A DNA stretch of 64,000 bases from Pachyseris speciosa. Its lineage: Eukaryota; Cnidaria; Anthozoa; Scleractinia; Pachyseridae. The position numbers were made by a program, and so were the translations under genes. The stretch is taken from positions 488,501-552,500 of the forward strand of contig JAEMWC010000080.1 in NCBI GenBank assembly GCA_016490735.1, given 5' to 3'. Below the pieces are notes generated by a model that did no database searches, was not told the DNA's origin, and saw nothing but the letters and a program-made list of their open reading frames with translations. Shown here in pieces: positions 55,826 through 64,000 of the stretch. Positions within the stretch are counted from its first letter, which is position 1. Each line of letters starts with the position of its first letter.

Positions 55826-55853
55826 GCATGCTCAGACGTTTGACCGCGGTGGA
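55826..55853. repeat. Right terminal inverted repeat of the 6.8-kb transposon
   Basis: It contains GCGCATGC and CGTTTGACCGCGGT (55837-55850), the complement of the left TIR with the same five-base spacer length, followed directly by the TSD. Confidence 0.75.
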
Positions 55854-55883
55854 TAGGTTGGTTGGGAGTGTAAACAGTGTAAA

Positions 55884-56265
55884 GCCCCGGCTACACATTC
55901 AAACATTGTTGTAAAACATTTGTTGGATGAACAATGTTAGAACGTGTAGCATGCATGTTTGATGACGTTTGTTCAACATTTTTTGTTGGAAGAATGTTTT
56001 GATTTCGATCAAACATTTTCTCCAACATACAGCAAATGTTAAAGCGTGTAGCCGCCCTTTCAACAGTGTTGTATTGCAAAGACCAACCAAAGTTAAGGGT
56101 CCAGTCTCCAATCCGAAGCCTAATGGCAGACGTGGAAATTGTTGAAGCCAGAATCCCGAAGCGACGTGTTTCCAACAATGTTATATGCGTATCCAACATT
56201 GTTAGAAGCGTTCTTAGAACAATGTTGGGACATGTTCTTCTAACAATGTTACAACACGCCACTCA
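55884..56265. repeat. AACATTGTT-rich repeat, probable MITE
   Basis: It begins ccccggctacacattcaaac and contains 'aacattgtt / aacaatgtt' at least eight times in both orientations, ending caatgttacaacacgcc. The ends are only loosely inverted, so the borders are approximate. Confidence 0.5.
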
Positions 56266-56500
56266 CTACTGGTAATGTTTTGAAAGCCTTCTGAAATTGC
56301 TGAAGATGCATCTATACTCTCTTAAACTATCATCCCCTCAAGGAAAGCGAATGTTTTTTTTTCAAATCATTCATATCAACTACAACAAAAAACCAGTTTC
56401 TTGTTTTGTTTTAGACTGCGAATTGTGGGGCGGGAGCATGCGCGCTTATATTTGGCGGAGTTCTTGGTTTTCAGTCACGCGGACGTCACGCAAGTAAAAA
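56266..56500. other. No gene seen
   Basis: Short spacer before the simple-repeat tail of the LINE fragment. Confidence 0.3.
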
Positions 56501-57157
56501 AAGTAAGTAAGTAAGTAAGTAAGTAAGAACTTTATTAATGTGTCGAAATCGCTAGCATACAATGTATACTAATTGGGGACACCTAGCTAAAAATTAGTTA
56601 TCAAGTAAATAAAATAGAAATATATTTACATATATATATATTGAATAAACTGTGAGTCATGCATTAAAATCAATTATGAAATGTATGTACATGTGTATAT
56701 TGAATAGGTAATGAGTCATGCATTATCTGAAGATCAGTTGTTAGTTGTTACATAAAAAACAGTCTTTGCAAGTATAATCAAGCAGGCTTGTAAAATTAAC
56801 CTTTTTAACGCGTTTTTTAAAAGTGTCTAATGATTCAGACGATCTGATAGATTTGTCAACTTTGGACCAAATGACAGGGCCTAGATAAGTCAGGCTGTGT
56901 TTGCCATAAGCAACAGTCCGAAATCTCGGTATGACGAAATCAGAGTTTCTAAGGTGATACTGAGAACTAGTAGCAACAAATAAGTCAGCAATGTAAGAGG
57001 GGGGCCAGACCGTATTTGACTTTATACATTATGGTTGCAATAGCCTGGAGTCTTCGCGTATAAAGTGTTGGTAGTCTCGCTCTTTGCAAGAGTTCCTCAT
57101 ACGTCGATTTATTGTCACAATAAACAGCACGTAATGCTCGTTCTTGAATTCGTTCTA
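56501..57157 (-). pseudogene. CR1-like LINE, 3' portion (second half of the LINE at 10191-13358)
   Basis: Reading on the minus strand from 57157, after the TA that abuts array 2, the frame gives ERIQERALRAVYCDNKSTY, then EELLQRARLPTLYTRRLQAI and IMYKVKYGLAP. Frameshifts follow near 57000, then VIWSKVDKSIRSSESLDTFK-like sequence and an (ACTT)n tail at 56501-56527. DARKL at 13358 plus ER here gives the standard KLERIQERAL block of CR1-like RTs, sharing one TA. It is thus the displaced 3' end of the plus-strand LINE or of a copy identical in layout. Confidence 0.85.
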
Positions 57158-57306
57158 CAATCTTGGACGGAATAAAATGGACTAATTAACCCCCATCCCC
57201 CCTAAGCAATGATGAAGGCGCGCGAAGAGCAAAACGCGCCATTTTGGCATCATTGAAATGGGGGGGAGGGGTGGTTCAAATGTTCCATTTATTGTGTCCA
57301 AGATTG
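57158..57306. repeat. 149-bp hairpin terminus, array 2 left
   Basis: Reverse complement of 24807-24955. It is preceded by TA at 57156-57157. Confidence 0.85.
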
Positions 57307-57480
57307 TATCAAGACTGTGAACGTCACGAAACAATGGGTGCGGGTAATTAGATAGCCATCTGTCAACTCGTTAAACGCGATTAAACACAGGTCTCTGACG
57401 CAGTCACGCGCGTCATCTATTTACGGTGTGCACTCTAAGTTAAGGCATTACACCCGGGATATTTTCGGCAACATGGAGAA

Positions 57481-57487
57481 TATATAA
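57481..57487 (+). promoter_or_regulatory. TATA box of the unit 5 transposase
   Basis: TATATAA lies 81 bases before the first in-frame ATG (57568). The same box is in every unit (60307-60313 in unit 6; on the minus strand at about 16148-16154 in unit 1). With AATAAA at 58789 each unit holds a complete promoter-ORF-poly(A) cassette. Confidence 0.6.
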
Positions 57488-57567
57488 CGGTGAATTGTTA
57501 TGTGACTTTCGGAAATAGCAGAGGAGGTGATAAAGAACATTGTTGCTACCGAAAAATAATTTTCAAC

Positions 57568-58649
57568 ATGCCATGGACAAAAAGAATACCCGAGGAAACA
57601 AAGGCTACAATAAGAGCGCTTAAAAGCTCAACACCTCTCACGCTAGAAGAAATTGCTCTACCATGTACAATTTTGAAAACAAGTGTGCAACGCATAGCAA
57701 GCACAGAGGACAAAGTGCGAGAGAACCGTAGAACGTTTTGTGGAAGGAAGAAAAAACTCACTCCAGAACAAGAGGCATTAATTCTTCGAAGTCTAGTAGA
57801 ATTGAGAGACCAAGAGGGCTCCTTTTCCTCACGGCGTCTGATGGAGCGGACAGGAATTCATCATGTCACCGACCGAACTGTTAGGCGTTTACTAAATAGA
57901 AATGGTTACTTCTTCGTTCAGGCACGCAAAAAGGGGCTAATGAGTCGGACCGACAAAGACCAGAGAGTGGAGTTTGCCCGGAAAATGCAAGCAGAATACT
58001 CCCCGAGTGTTTGGACAGATTCCCTCGCCTTCCACTTGGATGGTGTCTCATTGGTGTACAAGACTAATCCACTGGACCAAGCACGCGCCCCCAAAGGGAG
58101 AGTATGGAGAAAAAGATCTGAAGGCCTCACACAAGGGTGCTTGGCCAAAGGCAGTAAATCTGGAACGGGAGGAAAAGTGGCCAAGTTCATGGTAGCAATA
58201 AGTCACGGCAAAGGAGTGCTTGTTTGTGAAAGATACGAAAAACTGGATGGAAACAATTTCGCATCTTTTATTGACCAGCATTTCAACACAATGTTTGAGC
58301 GATCATGCAAAGGATTGAGTCGACTGTGGCTGCAAGACGGTGATCCTTCACAAAACAGCGAGGCAGCCCGTGAGGCTATGGCCCGTTGCCATTGTGAACT
58401 TTTCAAAATTCCACCGCGAAGTCCAGACTTGAATCCAATATAGAGAATGTATTGCACATTGTCTCTAAGAAGTTGGCGAAAGATGCGCTTGAAAGAGGCA
58501 TAACGCATGAATCATATGAACAGTTTTGTGAAAGGGTACAAAGAACGATTAGTGGTATTTCACAACAACTGATAGATAGAACTATACAGTCTATGAGTTC
58601 TCGCGTGGCTGACATAATAGGAAATAGTGGCGAAAGACTGAAATATTGA
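57568..58649 (+). pseudogene. Tc1-like DD34E transposase, unit 5 (frameshifted)
   Basis: It begins MPWTKRIPEE. The two visible catalytic Asp residues are intact. TAG at 58441-58443 falls where the catalytic Glu is due; after a 2-nt shift the frame continues ENVLHIVSKKLAKDALE to TGA at 58647-58649. Array 2 copies differ from array 1 by Trp for Gly after MP, Thr for Arg in LPCTIL, and Leu for Phe in GVSLVY. Confidence 0.88.
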
Positions 58650-59490
58650 ATCTTAACATGTGTAGGGCACTTGAATTATGTCCAAATGACGTTTTCACGT
58701 ATTTGCGACGGTTTACGATCTATTTCATACGATTTCAAGCGTGTTTGTGACGGTTTTTAACGATTTAGTACGATTTCGGGCTAATTTCAATAAAATATGA
58801 GTTAATGTTTGTTATTTCTTTTCAAAGGTCAAAATCGTAGAAAATCGTTTAAAACCGTTGTTAATTGTTCGTAAACCGTGCCAGTGTACAAATTTGTAAA
58901 CAAAAATCGTTTTCAATTTTCAAACATGAAAATATCTTTCCAACAGAAATAAAATATCAGCCGACAAATATCGCCAAGGGGACGTTTATTTTCCTTAAAC
59001 TAGCGCGCTTGATAGTACCTGTGCGTTGGTGGTGCTCGCGATTGTGCATAGCGCGCAACTTGCAGGACAGTTGAATTGCTATAACTAGGATTCAACTATC
59101 GTATTCGCCTGGTGGTTTTTTTTTTTTTTGGCTTTTTTCTTTTTTCCTCTGTTCGTATCATCTTTTTTCAGGAAATTTTTCAAGCCAAACTCATTTTTTG
59201 TTTTGTTTTGTTTTGTTTTTTTTTTTTGCTTTTTATTCGGATTCTCTTTTAATTAGTCCGACTTTTTGTAAATAAATGGTGTAATGCAGTTTACTTTAGT
59301 CTAGACTTGATTAATTAACAGTTACCTTATTTCATTCAAGATTATATTCTACGTGAATATCTTTTGCAATTCAATAGTAAAACTGCTCTTATACCGGCAA
59401 GCTCCGTTGGGGAATTGAGAAGTGAATACACAAATCGCGAGCGATCACTGCTTGACCAGTTCATCGGAAAATTGATTCTCTCTGATTGAT

Positions 59491-59739
59491 TTATTGCTTC
59501 CCTTGCTTCTTATGGTTTTCCTGGCAACAAGGCCACTGAATTACTTTCGTTTTGGGTCCCTCGCAATTCAAAACAGCCTCACAAACGGCATCTGCGAACG
59601 ATTGTCAGTCCGAGAAAATGCTGAGATCAGCTTGGCTATAGGTTATTAAGTACACGCTTCTCACTTTGGCTGGCTGCAATTCGTCAAGGGAACTTTCCGA
59701 CTGTGAACTACTAGATACATACTGAGAGAGCAGCTCCAT
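59491..59739 (-). pseudogene. Rep-like remnant, unit 5
   Basis: Reverse-oriented counterpart of 13898-14146, with the same internal stop. Confidence 0.3.
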
Positions 59740-60393
59740 CGTTATGTTCTTACGAACTTCGTTGACAAGTACAAGCCGAAATATTGAATCGTTACGGTAC
59801 TTTTAATTTCCCGCGCAATAATTAGGAAAAGCATTCCTCAGACAGAATAGAAAGCCGACTTAGTTGAGGCGCGAACTTGACATTTTGACTCCGAATATGG
59901 CTCTGATTTATGCATCTTTTGTTTCCATGTTAAGAAAGTATCTAAAACGCTTAACATAGTATCTGATGAGTGTCATGGAGAACATTTTTTTTTTAGTCTC
60001 GCCTGGGTATGCATTCACTGTCAGGTTTGCATTCTGATCTAAAGTTTAACTTTTCAGCGTGCAACTGCTACCTTAATCGCGCCATTACCATATTTAACAC
60101 CAGTGGTCACGCCAGTGGGAATCTCGGACATGTATCAAGACTGTGAACGACACGAAACAATGGGTGCGGGTAATTAGATAGCCATCTGTCAACTCGTTAA
60201 ACGCGATTAAACACAGGTCTCTGACGCAGTCACGCGCGTCATCTATTTACGGTGTGCACTCTAAGTTAAGGCATTACACCCGGGATATTTTCGGCAACAT
60301 GGAGAATATATAACGGTGAATTGTTATGTGACTTTCGGAAATAGCAGAGGAGGTGATAAAGAACATTGTTGCTACCGAAAAATATTTTTCAAC

Positions 60394-61475
60394 ATGCCAT
60401 GGACAAAAAGAATACCCGAGGAAACAAAGGCTACAATAAGAGCGCTTAAAAGCTCAACACCTCTCACGCTAGAAGAAATTGCTCTACCATGTACAATTTT
60501 GAAAACAAGTGTGCAACGCATAGCAAGCACAGAGGACAAAGTGCGAGAGAACCGTAGAACGTTTTGTGGAAGGAAGAAAAAACTCACTCCAGAACAAGAG
60601 GCATTAATTCTTCGAAGTCTAGTAGAATTGAGAGACCAAGAGGGCTCCTTTTCCTCACGGCGTCTGATGGAGCGGACAGGAATTCATCATGTCACCGACC
60701 GAACTGTTAGGCGTTTACTAAATAGAAATGGTTACTTCTTCGTTCAGGCACGCAAAAAGGGGCTAATGAGTCGGACCGACAAAGACCAGAGAGTGGAGTT
60801 TGCCCGGAAAATGCAAGCAGAATACTCCCCGAGTGTTTGGACAGATTCCCTCGCCTTCCACTTGGATGGTGTCTCATTGGTGTACAAGACTAATCCACTG
60901 GACCAAGCACGCGCCCCCAAAGGGAGAGTATGGAGAAAAAGATCTGAAGGCCTCACACAAGGGTGCTTGGCCAAAGGCAGTAAATCTGGAACGGGAGGAA
61001 AAGTGGCCAAGTTCATGGTAGCAATAAGTCACGGCAAAGGAGTGCTTGTTTGTGAAAGATACGAAAAACTGGATGGAAACAATTTCGCATCTTTTATTGA
61101 CCAGCATTTCAACACAATGTTTGAGCGATCATGCAAAGGATTGAGTCGACTGTGGCTGCAAGACGGTGATCCTTCACAAAACAGCGAGGCAGCCCGTGAG
61201 GCTATGGCCCGTTGCCATTGTGAACTTTTCAAAATTCCACCGCGAAGTCCAGACTTGAATCCAATATAGAGAATGTATTCCACATTGTCTCTAAGAAGTT
61301 GGCGAAAGATGCGCTTGAAAGAGGCATAACGCATGAATCATATGAACAGTTTTGTGAAAGGGTACAAAGAACGATTAGTGGTATTTCACAACAACTGATA
61401 GATAGAACTATACAGTCTATGAGTTCTCGCGTGGCTGACATAATAGGAAATAGTGGCGAAAGACTGAAATATTGA
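60394..61475 (+). pseudogene. Tc1-like transposase, unit 6 (frameshifted)
   Basis: As unit 5, with TAG at 61267-61269. It retains ttccac (Phe-His) just after the frameshift, where unit 5 has ttgcac (Leu-His). Confidence 0.88.
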
Positions 61476-62317
61476 ATCTTAACATGTGTAGGGCACTTGA
61501 ATTATGTCCAAATGACGTTTTCACGTATTTGCGACGGTTTACGATCTATTTCATACGATTTCAAGCGTGTTTGTGACGGTTTTTAACGATTTAGTACGAT
61601 TTCGGGCTAATTTCAATAAAATATGAGTTAATGTTTGTTATTTCTTTTCAAAGGTCAAAATCGTAGAAAATCGTTTAAAACCGTTGTTAATTGTTCGTAA
61701 ACCGTGCCAGTGTACAAATTTGTAAACAAAAATCGTTTTCAATTTTCAAACATGAAAATATCTTTCCAACAGAAATAAAATATCAGCCGACAAATATCGC
61801 CAAGGGGACGTTTATTTTCCTTAAACTAGCGCGCTTGATAGTACCTGTGCGTTGGTGGTGCTCGCGATTGTGCATAGCGCGCAACTTGCAGGACAGTTGA
61901 ATTGCTATAACTAGGATTCAACTATCGTATTCGCCTGGTGGTTTTTTTTTTTTTTTGGCTTTTTTCTTTTTTCCTCTGTTCGTATCATCTTTTTTCAGGA
62001 AATTTTTCAAGCCAAACTCATTTTTTGTTTTGTTTTGTTTTGTTTTTTTTTTTTGCTTTTTATTCGGATTCTCTTTTAATTAGTCCGACTTTTTGTAAAT
62101 AAATGGTGTAATGCAGTTTACTTTAGTCTAGACTTGATTAATTAACAGTTACCTTATTTCATTCAAGATTATATTCTACGTGAATATCTTTTGCAATTCA
62201 ATAGTAAAACTGCTCTTATACCGGCAAGCTCCGTTGGGGAATTGAGAAGTGAATACACAAATCGCGAGCGATCACTGCTTGACCAGTTCATCGGAAAATT
62301 GATTCTCTCTGATTGAT

Positions 62318-62566
62318 TTATTGCTTCCCTTGCTTCTTATGGTTTTCCTGGCAACAAGGCCACTGAATTACTTTCGTTTTGGGTCCCTCGCAATTCAAAA
62401 CAGCCTCACAAACGGCATCTGCGAACGATTGTCAGTCCGAGAAAATGCTGAGATCAGCTTGGCTATAGGTTATTAAGTACACGCTTCTCACTTTGGCTGG
62501 CTGCAATTCGTCAAGGGAACTTTCCGACTGTGAACTACTAGATACACACTGAGAGAGCAGCTCCAT
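62318..62566 (-). pseudogene. Rep-like remnant, unit 6
   Basis: As in unit 5, with one extra substitution near 62547 (gatacaca for gatacata). Confidence 0.3.
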
Positions 62567-62955
62567 CGTTATGTTCTTACGAACTTCGTTGACAAGTACA
62601 AGCCGAAATATTGAATCGTTACGGTACTTTTAATTTCCCGCGCAATAATTAGGAAAAGCATTCCTCAGACAGAATAGAAAGCCGACTTAGTTGAGGCGCG
62701 AACTTGACATTTTGACTCCGAATATGGCTCTGATTTATGCATCTTTTGTTTCCATGTTAAGAAAGTATCTAAAACGCTTAACATAGTATCTGATGAGTGT
62801 CATGGAGAACATTTTTTTTTTAGTCTCGCCTGGGTATGCATTCACTGTCAGGTTTGCATTCTGATCTAAAGTTTAACTTTTCAGCGTGCAACTGCTACCT
62901 TAATCGCGCCATTACCATATTTAACACCAGTGGTCACGCCAGTGGGAATCTCGGA

Positions 62956-63104
62956 CAATCTTGGACGGAATAAAATGGACTAATTAACCCCCATCCCCCC
63001 TAAGCAATGATGAAGGCGCGCGAAGAGCAAAACGCGCCATTTTGGCATCATTGAAATGGGGGGGAGGGGTGGTTCAAATGTTCCATTTATTGTGTCCAAG
63101 ATTG
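62956..63104. repeat. 149-bp hairpin terminus, array 2 right
   Basis: Same orientation as 57158-57306. It is followed by TTGCCC, the start of the interspersed repeat. Confidence 0.85.
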
Positions 63105-63472
63105 TTGCCCTTTGTCCTCCGAAAATCACTCAACCAAAACGGAAACTATTGTCTGCCTTCTTTCTATTTCCGGTGATTTGATAAACCTCCTTTTGGGAGA
63201 TTGCCCCGCGATGTCACGACATCTTAGTTACAATCCTTCATCCGTGAAAAGGATGTTTCGCAGCTTCTTCAAAAAGAAAAGGCAGTTTTGTAAGGCTCAT
63301 TATACAGTTGAAATATAGATTTTACTGGCATTTTCTTTAGTGATTCACCAATCCACTAGCTGCCACAAAGCAAGTTACGATCGTCAACGAAGGCGACCTC
63401 GGGTAAGATCGGATTTCGTCATCGGATGATATTCCGACCTCCTTCTGGCGGATTGCGGAGCATGCGCTCCGT
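63105..63472. repeat. Interspersed repeat, copy 2
   Basis: It matches 34254-34620 with scattered substitutions and small indels. It starts exactly at the array border, so the insertion point lies in or at the edge of the repeat. Confidence 0.75.
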
Positions 63473-64000
63473 TTCAAACAAGGCGGTGAACCAACCTCCT
63501 ACCCAAAGTCTTCTCGGGTCTTCGTCGTTTCGTCAAGCCTGCGCAGTACGGAGCGAAGACTCGAGGGACGAGAATGGGCGGTACTACCGAAACAGGTAGA
63601 CTGTTAATTCAAAGACAAACGGGACAGTTGACTTCGGCGCCAAACGTCAACGACTTTGGTCACGTGGCTTTGTTTGTCAAATCCAAAAGGTGAACGCACG
63701 TGGTCACATTCCTTTCTCCACAACTCATTCTCGACCCCAGAGCTCTTCTCGGGCTTCGCGCCTCGAAGGCTCTGGGAAACTCCATGGGCGCGATCCATTT
63801 GGGCAAAAATTTCGGTTTGAATTTCCTAAATACTCAGGTGTCAAATAGAACGGTTTTTTCCACTTCAGTAAAAAGGGTCGTCGCATTGGCATAACGCAGA
63901 TTCCGCCATCTTGCCTTCGACACTCCGCTGACAGCAAAGGAAATAATTGGGGGAGCCGAGTGTCTCACCGAAATGAAATGCCAAATGGAACAGAAAATTT
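63473..64000. other. No gene recognised
   Basis: A GC-rich piece (63700-63790) contains 'ctcgaccccagagctcttctcggg' and 'ggctctgggaaactccatggg', reminiscent of a TIR element end. The partner end is not in the window. Confidence 0.3.

Larger units (their letters stand above)
49065..55853 (+). mobile_element. 6.8-kb TIR transposon with 10-bp TSD, carrying a RING / DUF6589-like gene
   Basis: The direct repeat TAGGTTGGTT lies at 49055-49064 and 55854-55863. Immediately inside, the ends are inverted: TTAACCGCGGTCAAACG then GCATGCGC on the left, and the complement of TCCACCGCGGTCAAACG then GCATGCGC at the same spacing on the right. A seven-exon gene fills the interior. An intronic LINE fragment, a (TA)n tract and a Harbinger-like MITE are nested inside. 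The superfamily is not certain. Confidence 0.8.
57158..63104 (+). mobile_element. Array 2: hairpin terminus, two tandem Tc1-like units, hairpin terminus
   Basis: Terminus 57158-57306, units 57307-60132 and 60133-62955, terminus 62956-63104. It is the reverse complement of array 1 in layout. The unit junction reads 'ctcggacatgtatcaag' here, against the complement of 'cttgatactgtccgag' in array 1. The last unit and the right terminus overlap by CA. The left flank is LINE sequence; the right flank is the repeat also found at 34254. Confidence 0.9.

Overview
The window looks like a repeat-rich genomic segment from an anthozoan cnidarian, probably a stony coral. The evidence is eukaryotic: spliced genes with GT/AG introns, tRNA-derived SINEs, several non-LTR retrotransposons, many TIR elements with target-site duplications, and cGAS-like (Mab-21 fold) immune receptors of a type known from corals. 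The species assignment is inference; nothing here is diagnostic.

Layout. 1-3 kb: the last two exons of a cGAS-like receptor (cGLR-A, + strand). 3.8-9.8 kb: SINEs, a frameshifted last exon resembling mitochondrial ribosomal protein bL28m, a hAT-like element and a MITE. 10.2-13.4 kb: the 5' part of a CR1-like LINE (PHD finger, endonuclease, RT). 13.36-24.96 kb: four head-to-tail 2.83-kb units, each with a Tc1-like transposase on the minus strand, bracketed by one 150-bp hairpin terminus at each end. 25-30.5 kb: a SWIM / ULP1-like / PHD gene split by a MULE-like element with a 9-bp TSD. 31-38.8 kb: remains of three LINEs, with a SINE nested in one. 39-42.8 kb: nested TIR elements. 43.7-48.75 kb: a complete four-exon cGLR (cGLR-B, minus strand). 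49.07-55.85 kb: a 6.8-kb TIR transposon with a 10-bp TSD, carrying a seven-exon RING / DUF6589-like gene. 56.5-57.16 kb: a LINE 3' end (minus strand). 57.16-63.10 kb: two more of the 2.83-kb units, now on the plus strand with the same hairpin termini. 63.1-64 kb: repeat sequence.

Main result. The LINE that stops at 13358 and the LINE 3' end at 57157 (minus strand) are two halves of one element. They join in frame across a TA duplication if the 32.2-kb block between the two oppositely oriented transposase arrays is turned round. The window therefore records either an inversion between two inverted tandem transposon arrays or an assembly flip at the same place. Turning the block back also puts cGLR-B in the same orientation as cGLR-A, as expected for a tandem duplication.

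Other leads are the arrays themselves (internal units multiplied while the terminal hairpins stay single), a 2-nt frameshift shared by all six transposases exactly at the third catalytic residue, the 6.8-kb transposon inserted 315 bp upstream of the cGLR-B start codon, and a roughly 380-bp foldback inside a cGLR-B intron.
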